A DNA stretch of 26,405 nt, taken from contig JAAYMG010000149.1 of assembly GCA_012521525.1 (NCBI GenBank), positions 1 to 26,405 on the forward strand, in the 5' to 3' direction. This stretch comes from Clostridiales bacterium. GTDB taxonomy: Bacteria > Bacillota > Clostridia > Oscillospirales > JAAYOS01. The notes below the pieces were generated by a model that saw only the letters and a list, made by a program, of their open reading frames with translations, ran no database searches and was not told the origin of the DNA. Both the position numbers and the translations under genes were made by a program. Shown in pieces: positions 15,349-24,327 of this stretch (its first letter is position 1; each line of letters begins with the position of its first letter).

Positions 15349-15454
15349 AGTTCAGCTAATGAGTAATTCTTCGTTGCCTTCTTTAAGCAATTTAAGTTTA
15401 ACCTAAATTTATGAACGAATTGTGAAAAGAAAGAAAATGAAATGTAAACAATTT

Positions 15455-15688
15455 CTATGTCTGGGCTCCCTGGCTTGAGATTTCCGATATGATCTCCAAA
15501 GGTGATTTTCCGGACTGCTTGATGGCCTTGTACAATGCATCCATTTCAGCCTTTTCCTTTGAAGCCAGAAGTTCCTTCTTTTGCGCGCTGAGCTTGCTTA
15601 TCCTCTTCTGGTAGGTAGAAATCTTAGCTTCGATTTCGGCTATCTTATCGTTGATGGTTTTTACCGAGTTTCTTACTCCTCTTGGCAT
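15455..15688 (-). CDS. Small coiled-coil protein, DUF4315-like
   Basis: A 77-residue protein: basic N-terminus (MPRGVRNS), then a heptad-rich helix from about residue 11 to 48 (INDKIAEIEAKISTYQKRIS), then a second segment with QSGKSPLEIISEIS. This resembles the small DUF4315-type proteins, in which a coiled coil is followed by a short helix starting 'T/SPEE', often on integrative elements; no other element gene is present here, so the match is tentative. I chose the ATG at 15688 because GGAG lies 8 nt upstream; the ATG and GTG further upstream are too close to it. A terminator follows on the same strand. Confidence 0.6.
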   Translation of the reverse strand: MPRGVRNSVKTINDKIAEIEAKISTYQKRISKLSAQKKELLASKEKAEMDALYKAIKQSGKSPLEIISEISSQGAQT

Positions 15689-16129
15689 TGTCATCACTCC
15701 GTTTCATTATATGGTTATTCAAATTATAATGCTAATAAATGTGTATTATTCCAACTATATTTGATATTGCCAACTCATTTACATATTTCAATTTTTACCC
15801 AGAATGTGCAGTTTCATACTTTGGATCAATGCTTTATATCGCTGAACGGGCAGGATGGTCCATGAATGAAATGATTATAAAAGACAGGAGTTGATGAGTC
15901 GCAGATTGGGATGAGGATCCATGAATACGCCGGTGTCATAAAGAAAGGAACATGACGCAGACAGCGTACTCAACTGGTTTATCGATATGATATGAATTCG
16001 GTTATAAAGTAAATAGAAGAAAACGGTTTCGTTTACCGTTCTGCAAACGAAACCGCTTAAGTATCATAATGCATTCTTAATGTTCAACAGATCATTTTAT
16101 ATCCTGAATTTCCATTCTAAAGCGTATCG
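15689..16129. other. Gene-free region between the coiled-coil gene and the galactose cluster
   Basis: No convincing gene. On the minus strand TATAAT (15723-15728) may be the -10 of the coiled-coil gene. A few ribosome-site-plus-ATG micro-frames of fewer than 15 codons occur between 15860 and 15990 on the plus strand, without other support. The galactose operon terminator lies at 16024-16055. Confidence 0.5.
16024..16055 (-). terminator. Terminator of the galactose gene cluster
   Basis: CGGTTTCGTTT (16024-16034) and AAACGAAACCG (16045-16055) form a perfect 11-bp stem with a 10-nt loop. On the minus strand it continues TTTTCTTCTATTT. It lies about 75 nt after the GH2 stop. Confidence 0.85.
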
Positions 16130-18547
16130 CTATTTGCACTCAATTGTCAGAACTTGAGGTTCTAAACCTTCCGCACATACTTCTATCCGGATCTCGCCCG
16201 GCACCCTGCCGGCACGGACGCAAAGCAGTGCGCGGCCGTCAAATACATAACGTTTTCCGGTCCCATAATTCTCAGGAGTGCATGGGTTGCCTGACCCGAA
16301 ACCAGCCAGCACACCGGCGCCATCTACTTTGGCATAAAGCTCTATTTCGGATGTGACGACCGGAATGTCATTGGCATCCAGTATTGTGGCGTGAATAAAG
16401 CAGAGATCGAGACCGTCTGCCGTGATGGAAGTCCTGTCAGGTTCAAGGAGGATCCTGGCGGGGGCAGATGACGTCACGAGCCGGTCCCTGGCGCACTCTT
16501 TGCCGCCGCGATACGCCACAGCCTCAAGTACTCCCGGTTCATATGGTATTTCCATAGAGGCTATGAGTTTTTCCGGCACGGTTCGACCGGCGCTTCTCCC
16601 GTTTACAAAGAACTCCACTTCGTCGCTGTCGCAGTAAGCGTCGACCTTGACCGGTTTGCCGATATAATCCTCCCCAAAGGTCCAGGTCTTTTTAACGTCC
16701 GGCCAATGCCAGCCTGAACCGTAGAAGGGCTTGCCTGTGCGGGAGGGGTGTGTGGTGAACAGGTGGATCCCGTCATCGAAGCCCCACATTATCTTGCGGT
16801 AATAGGACTGGGGCCTCCTGTCGCCGTCCAGGTTCATATCGCCCTGGTAGCAGCTGAGCCACGGGTAGCTGCCCATGAAACCTTTTTCTCCAGGGTCGTC
16901 CCTGTCCCAGATGACACGGCCTGCGCCGGCCTCTCCGAGGTTGTCGTAGGCTGTCCAGATAAAGTCACCGATAACATGGTTGTTTTTTAGGGCTGCCTGC
17001 CAGTAATCATAGGTGGTCAGGGGGTGCGTCTCGGTTGCGTGGATGACTCTGCCGGGATATTTCTTAGCGTCATGCTCATATCTTGTATGCAGGTAGTTAT
17101 ACCCCACAATGTCAAGCGGCTCCATGGACGGCGCTGTCTGGTCCCCCCAATGGTCCACGCCGTTTATTATGCCCTGCGGTCCGCCGCCCTGGCCCTGCAG
17201 TTCGTGGAAATCCATGCCGCCAAGTTCGATGCCTGCTTTTTCAAAGTTGATGACTCCATGTACTGCCGCAGTGACCGGCCTGGTAGGATCGAGGGATCTT
17301 ATATAATCCGCCTGCAGCCTTGCCCACTTCGCCCCGATGTCCAGCCCCATCATTTCGCCTATTTCGTTGCCGATGGACCAGCAGTAAATACAGGGGTGGT
17401 TGCGGTCGCGAAGGACCATCGCCCTTGTGTCCCTTTTCCACCAGTCCTCGAAATAGAGATGGTAGTCGTTGCCGTTTTTGCCGATGACCCAGCAGTCGAA
17501 TGATTCATCCAAAACATACATCCCCAGGCGGTCGCATACGTCGAGCATTGCTCTTGAAGGGGGATTATGCGCGGTCCGTATCGCGTTGTAACCGGCTTCC
17601 TTCAGGATCCGGATCTTCCTCTCCTCAGCCCTGGGGAATGCGCAGGCGCCAAGTAGGGTGTTGTCATGGTGGATGCATCCTCCGCGAAGTTTCACCGGCT
17701 TTCCGTTGACCCGCATCCCGTTTTCGGCGTCAATCTCGATCTTCCTGATGCCAAAGTTTTCGTGGAATGTGTCATAGAGCTTTCCGCCCGATGACACCTC
17801 ATACTCCATTTTATAAAGGTTTGGCTCCTCGGCGTCCCACAATCTTGGTTCCGCTACGTCGAATTCAGTTTCGATTTTCGTATTACCTGTAGGAGCGAGC
17901 ATTGCGGTCAAAGTCTTTGAGCATACGATCGTGTTGTCGCTGTCATATATGGTGAGCTTCAGCTGCACATTTGCTTCCTTGCCGGATGCATTGGTTATTT
18001 CTACTTGGACCTTTACGCTTGCCCTCATCGAAGACACATCAGGAGTCGTTATAAAGGTTGACCAGGGGTGTATGTAGTACGCATCACCGACCCAAACGTT
18101 GACCTCCCGGTACAGACCTCCTCCGGAATACCATCTGGAGTTTGGCTGCCTGCACTGGGTGATCACTTTCAGCTCGTTTTTATCGCCGGGTTTCAGGTAT
18201 TTGCTCATATCAGAAAAGAACGGCGTATATCCATAGGGGTTATATCCGATCTTTTCGCCGTTCAGGAAAACCTCCGCGTTCATATAAGCTCCGTCGATAT
18301 CGAGAAGGACGGTCTTGCCTTCCCACTCGGCAGGAGCGTCAAACTTCTTGACATAGGTCGCCTGACCTCCGGGAAAGAAGCCGGATGCCGCTCCGCTGGT
18401 CACGTTCGGGTCACGGGGCAGGTTGATGATGAAGTCGTCGGGCAGATCTACCCTGACACCTCCGTCTCTTTGCATGAGGGATGCGAAAAATCCCATGCCA
18501 TCACCGATGGTCCTGGTCCAGTCAAAAAGGAACGGAATCTTTTTCAT
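16130..18547 (-). CDS. Glycoside hydrolase family 2 beta-galactosidase
   Basis: Intracellular glycosidase of 805 residues without signal peptide. The order is a jelly-roll sugar-binding domain (about 1-170), an immunoglobulin-like domain (about 170-270), a TIM barrel (about 275-600) and C-terminal DUF4982/Ig-like domains. The acid/base is Glu395 in CWSIGNE, and the likely nucleophile is Glu506 in IHATETHP. RWYSGGGLYR (138-147) and RTAHNPP (324-330) are further GH2 signatures. Beta-galactosidase is preferred over glucuronidase or mannosidase because the gene starts inside the galT stop (ATGA overlap) and completes a Leloir pathway cluster. It is a short, DUF4982-bearing type, not an E. coli LacZ of 1,000 residues. 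Confidence 0.92.
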   Translation of the reverse strand: MKKIPFLFDWTRTIGDGMGFFASLMQRDGGVRVDLPDDFIINLPRDPNVTSGAASGFFPGGQATYVKKFDAPAEWEGKTVLLDIDGAYMNAEVFLNGEKIGYNPYGYTPFFSDMSKYLKPGDKNELKVITQCRQPNSRWYSGGGLYREVNVWVGDAYYIHPWSTFITTPDVSSMRASVKVQVEITNASGKEANVQLKLTIYDSDNTIVCSKTLTAMLAPTGNTKIETEFDVAEPRLWDAEEPNLYKMEYEVSSGGKLYDTFHENFGIRKIEIDAENGMRVNGKPVKLRGGCIHHDNTLLGACAFPRAEERKIRILKEAGYNAIRTAHNPPSRAMLDVCDRLGMYVLDESFDCWVIGKNGNDYHLYFEDWWKRDTRAMVLRDRNHPCIYCWSIGNEIGEMMGLDIGAKWARLQADYIRSLDPTRPVTAAVHGVINFEKAGIELGGMDFHELQGQGGGPQGIINGVDHWGDQTAPSMEPLDIVGYNYLHTRYEHDAKKYPGRVIHATETHPLTTYDYWQAALKNNHVIGDFIWTAYDNLGEAGAGRVIWDRDDPGEKGFMGSYPWLSCYQGDMNLDGDRRPQSYYRKIMWGFDDGIHLFTTHPSRTGKPFYGSGWHWPDVKKTWTFGEDYIGKPVKVDAYCDSDEVEFFVNGRSAGRTVPEKLIASMEIPYEPGVLEAVAYRGGKECARDRLVTSSAPARILLEPDRTSITADGLDLCFIHATILDANDIPVVTSEIELYAKVDGAGVLAGFGSGNPCTPENYGTGKRYVFDGRALLCVRAGRVPGEIRIEVCAEGLEPQVLTIECK

Positions 18548-20082
18548 TTGCTATTCCTCCTGTTAACATGGTTTATGAACCTGTCAAAAGCTTCAACTCC
18601 GTCACTTGTCCTTTTGAATACGGCGCAGTGTTCGAGCCCCTCCGAAAATGTCTTTCCGACCTCAGACTTCAGTATCCGGTCAACATTTTCATTCGTAATG
18701 CGATATTTCGCTGCGATCCTTTCCGCCCACTCGGCGTGATGGGCTGTCCTTTCATCCGCCCCGGGGTCGCCTCCGGCTGCCAATATTTCGGAGAGGACGG
18801 ACAGTTCCTCTTTGAGCCTGGAAGGCAGTACGGCAAGCCCCATCGCCTCGATCAGCCCGATGTTTTCCTTTTTTATGTGGTGGATCTCCGAATGGGGATG
18901 GTACACCCCCAGGGGGTGCTCGTCCGATGTTATATTGCTGCGCAGGATAAGGTCAAGCTCATATTTGCCGTTACGCATCCTGGCAATAGGTGTTATGGTG
19001 TTGTGGGGTTCGCCGTTTGTCTCCGCAAAAATAAAAGCCTCCTCGTCGGTATAGCCGCGCCACGCGGTCAGGATACTGTCTGCCAAGTCAACAAGTCTGT
19101 CTGTGCTTGTCGATACCAATCGGATGGTTGACAGAGGCCACTTTACGATGCCTGCTTTTATATCATCATATCCCTCAAAAACCAGTTCCCGCTCGATCGG
19201 CGCGGTTTCCATGGGGAATGTGTACCTTCCTCCCTGGAAGTGGTCGTGGGTCAGGATAGAGCCGCCCACGATCGGCAGGTCGGCATTAGACCCTACGAAG
19301 TAGTGAGGGAACTGCCTGACAAAGTCCAGCAGCTTACAGAAACAGCTGCGGTCGATACGCATGGGAGTGTGTTTTGAGTTCAGAACTATGCAGTGCTCGT
19401 TGTAATATACATATGGAGAATACTGAAGATACCATGCTTCACCGTCCAGGGTAATCGGGATCATACGGTGGTTTTGGCGTGCCGGGTGGTTTACCCTCCC
19501 CGCATACCCTTCATTTTCCCTGCAAAGCTGGCATTTGGGGTATGATGAGGACGGCAGCTTCAAAGCTGCGGCGATCGCGACCGGATCCTTTTCCGGCTTT
19601 GACAGGTTGATGGTAATGTCCATCTCACCGTATGGGGTAGGGGTCTTCCATCTAACGTCCCGGGCTATCCGGTCAAGACGGATGTAATTGGTATTGCAGC
19701 AGAAGCTGTAAAACCAGTCTGTAGCCTTTTCGGGACTCTGACCGCGGAGCAGGTCAAATTTCTCGATAACTTCACCGGGACGCGGGGTCAGACACCCCAT
19801 CAGCCTGGTATCGAACAGGTCCCTGTATGTTACGGTATTTTCGGGAATCAGACCGGTCTCATAAGCAAAGTCCGTGAGCCCATTCAGGATTTCCGGGAGA
19901 GATATATCGTCCTCGCCGCCGCGGTCCGAAACATCAAAAGTATTGTCGGCCGGCTCACAGTCAAAGAAGTCCAGGCCGAGGACTTCCAGGAGCCGGTTTA
20001 TGGTATATGTGCGGTCAAGCGGAGAGATCAGGCCCTTCCGGATGCCATAGGTTACAAGTTTGTCTATATATTTGCCAGTCAC
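18544..20082 (-). CDS. galT: UDP-glucose--hexose-1-phosphate uridylyltransferase, Firmicutes class
   Basis: Cytoplasmic enzyme of 512 residues that exchanges UMP between UDP-glucose and galactose-1-phosphate. It belongs to the long Firmicutes type (COG4468) and not the 350-residue E. coli type. The nucleotidyl-transfer motif is THDHFQGG, and the C-terminal HPHSEIHHIKKENIGLIE is a class signature. The start is GTG at 20082; its ribosome site GAGGTAAG overlaps the galE stop, only 3 nt away, so the two are translationally linked. Its stop overlaps the GH2 start by 4 nt. Confidence 0.95.
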   Translation of the reverse strand: MTGKYIDKLVTYGIRKGLISPLDRTYTINRLLEVLGLDFFDCEPADNTFDVSDRGGEDDISLPEILNGLTDFAYETGLIPENTVTYRDLFDTRLMGCLTPRPGEVIEKFDLLRGQSPEKATDWFYSFCCNTNYIRLDRIARDVRWKTPTPYGEMDITINLSKPEKDPVAIAAALKLPSSSYPKCQLCRENEGYAGRVNHPARQNHRMIPITLDGEAWYLQYSPYVYYNEHCIVLNSKHTPMRIDRSCFCKLLDFVRQFPHYFVGSNADLPIVGGSILTHDHFQGGRYTFPMETAPIERELVFEGYDDIKAGIVKWPLSTIRLVSTSTDRLVDLADSILTAWRGYTDEEAFIFAETNGEPHNTITPIARMRNGKYELDLILRSNITSDEHPLGVYHPHSEIHHIKKENIGLIEAMGLAVLPSRLKEELSVLSEILAAGGDPGADERTAHHAEWAERIAAKYRITNENVDRILKSEVGKTFSEGLEHCAVFKRTSDGVEAFDRFINHVNRRNSK

Positions 20083-20085
20083 GTC

Positions 20086-21075
20086 TTACCTCGCAAAACC
20101 GTTTGGGTTGGATCTGTGCCAGTTCCACGCCGTTGAGATGATCATTTCCAGGTCGTCATATTTGGGCTTCCAGTTTAGTGTGCGTACCGCCTTGTCGGAT
20201 GACGCGACAAGCCTGGCAGGGTCGCCGGGGCGGCGAGGGGCTATGACCTCAGGGATTTCGTGTCCGGTCACTTTGCGCGCACAATCAATGACCTCTTTAA
20301 CGCTGAAACCGACACCGTTGCCGAGGTTGAACACGTCATTTTTCCCGCCGCCAAGCAGATAGTCGACAGCGAGGATATGTGCCTGCGCCAAGTCGGTCAC
20401 ATGTATATAATCACGGATACATGTGCCGTCGGGTGTTTCGTAGTCATCACCGTATATTGAAATATGGGGGCGCTGTCCGTTTGCGACCTGGAGGATAAGA
20501 GGGATCAGATGGGTCTCGGGAACATGGCTTTCTCCGATGGCGCCGGACGGATGGGCGCCGCAGGCGTTGAAATATCTAAGCGCTGCATATTTCAGGCCGT
20601 AAGCCCCCGCACACCAGTGCATCAGGCGCTCCATCGCAAGTTTCGTTTCACCGTAGCAGCTTTCGGGATTGGCAGGAGAGTCTTCCTTTATCGGTACTTC
20701 TCCGGTCTCTCCGTATGTCGCTGCAGAAGATGAAAACACGATCGTGTTTACTCCGTTTTTCAACATGGAACGCAGGAGCACCATCGTGCCATAGAGGTTG
20801 TTGTCATAATACTTGAGCGGATCGGACATGCTTTCGGCAACCTGTATACTGGCGGCAAAATGAATGACTGCCTCGATACTTTCATTCCGGAATATGTTAT
20901 CGAGGGCATCTTCATCCCTGATATCAGCCTGATAGAACTTCGCCATGGGATGGACCGAATCGCGATATCCTGTCTGCAGATTGTCGATCACTACAACATC
21001 GCGGCCCGCTTCGATAAGTTCATAAACCGTATGTGACCCTATATAACCGGCACCGCCGGGAACTAAAATTGCCAT
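20086..21075 (-). CDS. galE: UDP-glucose 4-epimerase
   Basis: Short-chain dehydrogenase-type epimerase of 329 residues that interconverts UDP-galactose and UDP-glucose. The NAD-binding loop is GGAGYIG (7-13), with Pro at position 6 where most homologues have Thr. The catalytic region has SSSAATYG (115-122) and the YxxxK pair Tyr141/Lys145. GGAGGTAAGT directly precedes the ATG at 21075; the frame runs 23 codons further upstream, without a ribosome site. A 219-nt gap and a possible internal promoter separate it from galK. Confidence 0.96.
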   Translation of the reverse strand: MAILVPGGAGYIGSHTVYELIEAGRDVVVIDNLQTGYRDSVHPMAKFYQADIRDEDALDNIFRNESIEAVIHFAASIQVAESMSDPLKYYDNNLYGTMVLLRSMLKNGVNTIVFSSSAATYGETGEVPIKEDSPANPESCYGETKLAMERLMHWCAGAYGLKYAALRYFNACGAHPSGAIGESHVPETHLIPLILQVANGQRPHISIYGDDYETPDGTCIRDYIHVTDLAQAHILAVDYLLGGGKNDVFNLGNGVGFSVKEVIDCARKVTGHEIPEVIAPRRPGDPARLVASSDKAVRTLNWKPKYDDLEMIISTAWNWHRSNPNGFAR

Positions 21076-21294
21076 ACTTACCTCCATATCCATATGTATG
21101 ATCCCGCATGGTGATGTCCGAGGGGAATGACTGCAGGTAGCCATCGTGAAATGTCAGTTAATGAAGTTTATGAGTATTTTTCATCGGAAAGCCTATGTAA
21201 GGAAAGTTCATGCAAAGGCTTTGGCGATCAATGTTTGCGGATGTTTCCTCATAATATTCAGGAAGCAATTTAAGAAGCAAGCAGGGGTAAGTAA
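21076..21294. promoter_or_regulatory. galK-galE gap with possible internal promoter and dyad
   Basis: On the minus strand TTGCTT (21275-21280) and TATTAT (21251-21256) are 18 bp apart and could drive galE-galT-GH2 separately. Downstream of it an inverted repeat AAAGCCT (21188-21194) / AGGCTTT (21216-21222) may be an operator or a small hairpin. No gene is present. Confidence 0.4.
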
Positions 21295-22557
21295 TTATTC
21301 AAAGCTGATGATTTCGGCCGCCCCGATTTCCCTTATCGACAGGACCGTACAGCTTCCCTCACCCGTGACCTTTTCGATATCCTGTTTTAACCTGTCCAGG
21401 ATGTCAAGCGGGACAAATGCCTGTATCGTACCTGCAAAACCTCCGCCATGGATCCGGCAAGCTCCTCTTCCGCCAAGGAGATGATCGCAGTAGGCGAGGG
21501 CAAGCGCTGCAGGCTGCTCCGTACCTGCTTTGTCGGGGTAGATGTTCTGAAGGAGCATCCAGCTTGATCGTCCGCTTTCGTTTACAAGCGCTAGAAAACG
21601 GTCAATGTCGCCTTCCCTGAGCGCGTCTGCTTCGAGGACTGCCCTGTCGCTGTCTTCAAAGAAATGCATAGCCCGCAGAAGGGCCCGGTCCGAAATCCTG
21701 CCTGCCATTGAGGGCAGAGCTTTATAAAAGTCTGACCGGGGAACCTCTCTCAGCTTCGATTTGCCGAAATACGAGGCAACGGAATGCATTTCGGACGGGA
21801 TGGAGGCATATGCGTCGACAAGATCATGGTGATATACGCCTGTATCGATCACGCATAGAGCATACCCATATTTGCTGATATCAAACAGGATCCGCTCTAC
21901 TTTCGGGGATATGGGGTCTTCGAAATCTATTGAGACCACTCCGCCAACGGCCGATGCGGTCTGGTCCATGAGCCCGCACGGTTTGCCGAAGTGCATGTTT
22001 TCCGCATATTGTCCCGCCTTCGCGATCTCCAGCGGGCTTATCCTGCCGTCATTAAAAATGCCGTTGATGATCGTGCCGATCAGCACCTCAAAGGCAGCAG
22101 AACTTGAAAGACCCGATCCGCCCGGAACTTTGCTCTGAAGTACACAGTCAAACCCTCCGACGGACCAGCCGCTGTTTGCTAAGTATTCGGCTGCGCCCCG
22201 GACCATGGCGGCGGAATTGCCCCGCTCTTCCGCCCGGGGAGCCAGGGAATCAAGGGAAACAACAACGTCGGGATACCCTTCGGACTTCACATTTATGACG
22301 TTTTTACCGTTCGGTGCCGCGGCTGCAAGTGCGTCGATCGATACTGCCGCGGCAAGGACGCAGCCCTGCTGATGGTCGGTGTGGTTGCCGCCTATTTCAG
22401 TCCTTCCGGGTGCGCTAAAGATCCTGATTTCGTTCGAAGAGCCAAACGACTCCGTGTATATCCGTATCAGCCCTTCAATCCTGCGATCAGCTTCGGAGAG
22501 CAGGCCGGGTTCGCGGTAAAGCTGTTGTTTATATACTCTGGGCAAGCTGCCTGCCAT
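21295..22557 (-). CDS. galK: Galactokinase
   Basis: GHMP-family kinase of 420 residues that phosphorylates galactose at C1. The N-terminal galactokinase signature reads GRTEIGGNHTDH (51-62), a clostridial variant of GRxNLIGEHTDY. The ATP loop is PGGSGLSSSAA (145-155), and the catalytic Asp198 lies in GLMDQTAS. Near the C-terminus GACRIHGGGFAGTIQAF is GHMP motif 3. The ATG at 22557 has GGGGG 7 nt upstream; an ATG nine codons earlier (22584) is less likely. It is the first gene of the galactose cluster and has a promoter at 22677-22706 plus a perfect palindrome at 22589-22603. Confidence 0.95.
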   Translation of the reverse strand: MAGSLPRVYKQQLYREPGLLSEADRRIEGLIRIYTESFGSSNEIRIFSAPGRTEIGGNHTDHQQGCVLAAAVSIDALAAAAPNGKNVINVKSEGYPDVVVSLDSLAPRAEERGNSAAMVRGAAEYLANSGWSVGGFDCVLQSKVPGGSGLSSSAAFEVLIGTIINGIFNDGRISPLEIAKAGQYAENMHFGKPCGLMDQTASAVGGVVSIDFEDPISPKVERILFDISKYGYALCVIDTGVYHHDLVDAYASIPSEMHSVASYFGKSKLREVPRSDFYKALPSMAGRISDRALLRAMHFFEDSDRAVLEADALREGDIDRFLALVNESGRSSWMLLQNIYPDKAGTEQPAALALAYCDHLLGGRGACRIHGGGFAGTIQAFVPLDILDRLKQDIEKVTGEGSCTVLSIREIGAAEIISFE

Positions 22558-22588
22558 ACAGATACCCCCAAGACACTTATACATTCTT

Positions 22589-22603
22589 ACAATTATAAAT
22601 TGT
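22589..22603. promoter_or_regulatory. Perfect palindrome in the galK leader, candidate operator
   Basis: ACAATT ATA AATTGT is a perfect 6-3-6 inverted repeat, 32 nt before the galK start and about 65-80 nt after the predicted transcription start. This place suits a roadblock repressor; the regulator is unknown. Confidence 0.45.
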
Positions 22604-22676
22604 GAACGAAACAGAATAAAAGAAAGAATTTCAAATCGTACCAAAGTTGTGTATTATTTACTGCTATTTTTTATCT

Positions 22677-22706
22677 ACTATATTTCAACACCTGTTTACT
22701 TGTCAA
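22677..22706 (-). promoter_or_regulatory. Promoter of galK
   Basis: On the minus strand a perfect TTGACA (22701-22706) and TATAGT (22677-22682) are 18 bp apart. The interrupted palindrome at 22715-22734 lies just upstream of the -35. Confidence 0.7.
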
Positions 22707-22947
22707 TAAATCGTGCAAATTTTGAAATTTTTGCTTCGATATTATAATCTAATAACTTGTATATTGCACAAAGCCTAAATACATTGGCTCAATTGCAATC
22801 CGGGCCGAGTTATTATATTATATCTATATGGCTTTTAACCGATACTAAGTAATTGTAAGCAAATAGTGCCCGTTATATTTTGCATTTGTTAGTTGGCCTC
22901 CGGGTCATTATGTTACATGTATTATCAGGAATCGAAGGGGTGTCATT

Positions 22948-24327
22948 ATGAAAAGATCGATCGTTTTGCTGATCCTTATACCGGTTTTGATCGTTTCCGT
23001 ATCTGCCAACTCAGGTCCGACATACATGTTTGCCAATCCGGGTCTGGAGATCGCGGTGAGCCCGGATTGCCCCATCGTTGTCGATCATGAGGACCTCAGG
23101 TTCGATCTGTCGAAAGAGCGTGGCAGCTGGAGCCCCCTTGCGATTTTTGAGGCATCATACTCCATGTCAAATCCGACCGGGGAGAGGCAGACAGTAAAGA
23201 TGGCCTTCCCATATGTCACTTCGTTCTCAAAAAGCGGGAGCGAAGATGTCAGCGTTTACGAAAACGGGAATGAGATCGGGTATGAAGTATATTATGGGTT
23301 ACAGGTCGGAAACGAAGAGGATCTGAGCTCCATAAGCTTTGAAGATATATTGTCGAACGTTTTGCTTGAAAGTCCGCCCGAACCGGATGACGGTCTGCTT
23401 TACACATTGAAGATAGATACGTCTTCAGTTCCCGAGGGCGTTGAACGGATATATATAAGAATGAGCATTGAGCCGAGCGGCGGCAAGTGCTTTACAAGCG
23501 GCTTTTCGGGAGGAGCATATTATGGAGACGGCCGCGCCGACTTGAGTACGTGGTATTACCTTGACCGTTCGCAAAGACCTATATACGTCTATGTGCCGGA
23601 AGGCAGTCTGTTAAACTATAGCGTGTCTTCTTATGAAAGCCATGAAAGCAATAAACCGTTGGACTATATAGGCATCGATGTTGCCATTGAAACCGTGAGC
23701 ATGCGCGAATTTATATATGAACAGTACGGAGAATTGGAACCATCGGAAACCTCGGTCCTAAGCGAAAAAATGTACTGGGAGTTGCTCAACAGGATCAGGG
23801 AAGGCGATTTCGAAAAGGCATATAACGGTGTCACCCCGTTCGAGGAATTGTTTTATTACGTATACAGCAGGCCAAGACTTGCGATAGCCGTATTTGACGT
23901 TGAGTTTGACCCGAACGGCACCAGGGACATAACGGTCCGGTCTTCCATTGAAGGCACGATGGAGCGTCCGAGCGGCTATTCAGACAGGGGAGTGAAGTAT
24001 ACTTATACCTACCTTTCAAATCCGGCAAAACACTGGGCGGATTTCGGGACGCTGAGGATAACAGTGATACCCCCCGAGGACAAGGAACTGGTGCTTGCCG
24101 AGTCATACCCTGAATTGGAACCCGGTCAGGACGGGATCTATCATGCCGAGATTGACGGGTTGCCCGGGGAAAACATTCATTTTGTGTTTGCGAAGCGAAA
24201 CTCCGATAAACCGGGGATACTGATAGCGGATACTTCCATAATGATCCTCGCGTTTACGGCTGCGGTGATTTTGGCGATAGTTCTGATAATGATACGACTC
24301 AGGAAAAAGCAAAAGGCCCCCGCCTGA
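22948..24327 (+). CDS. Secreted, C-terminally membrane-anchored protein of unknown function
   Basis: A 459-residue protein: signal peptide (1-20, cleavage likely after VSVSA), a large extracellular region, one C-terminal helix (about 427-449, LIADTSIMILAFTAAVILAIVLIM) and a short basic tail RLRKKQKAPA. The mature start ANSGPTYMFANPG followed by 'CPIVVDHEDLRFDLS' and 'YSMSNPTGERQTVKMAFP' recalls a set of clostridial hypothetical proteins that I cannot name by function. The first part looks like a beta-sandwich that modifies 'MAFPYV'-type edges; no catalytic motif is visible. AAGGGGT lies 6-7 nt before the ATG. The stop codon's last base is the first base of a palindromic repeat array, after which azlC begins. 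Confidence 0.75.
   Translation: MKRSIVLLILIPVLIVSVSANSGPTYMFANPGLEIAVSPDCPIVVDHEDLRFDLSKERGSWSPLAIFEASYSMSNPTGERQTVKMAFPYVTSFSKSGSEDVSVYENGNEIGYEVYYGLQVGNEEDLSSISFEDILSNVLLESPPEPDDGLLYTLKIDTSSVPEGVERIYIRMSIEPSGGKCFTSGFSGGAYYGDGRADLSTWYYLDRSQRPIYVYVPEGSLLNYSVSSYESHESNKPLDYIGIDVAIETVSMREFIYEQYGELEPSETSVLSEKMYWELLNRIREGDFEKAYNGVTPFEELFYYVYSRPRLAIAVFDVEFDPNGTRDITVRSSIEGTMERPSGYSDRGVKYTYTYLSNPAKHWADFGTLRITVIPPEDKELVLAESYPELEPGQDGIYHAEIDGLPGENIHFVFAKRNSDKPGILIADTSIMILAFTAAVILAIVLIMIRLRKKQKAPA

Larger units (their letters stand above)
15132..15454. other. Spacer with YibE/F promoter, terminator and 17-bp repeats
   Basis: No gene of normal size. It contains the YibE/F promoter (15198-15226), the terminator of the small upstream gene (15269-15289) and a GGAGAG tandem repeat (15300-15348). 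Confidence 0.55.
22558..22947. other. Divergent regulatory region between galK and the anchored-protein gene
   Basis: AT-rich, no gene. It holds the galK promoter on the minus strand, a 15-bp palindrome, an interrupted GCAAA/TTTGC palindrome (22715-22734) and a possible plus-strand promoter (TTTTGA 22720-22725, TATAAT 22743-22748, 17 bp apart). Confidence 0.5.

Noticed and set aside
15689..16010. Micro-ORFs with AGGAG/AAGGAA before ATG
   Set aside because: All are under 15 codons with no conservation evidence; likely chance.
18068..18739. Plus-strand frame of 223 codons opposite the GH2 and galT genes
   Set aside because: Antisense shadow of two well-supported genes; no family resemblance or ribosome site.
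22601..22616. Catabolite (cre-like) site TGTGAACGAAACAG before galK
   Set aside because: It misses key positions of the CcpA consensus, so I did not list it.
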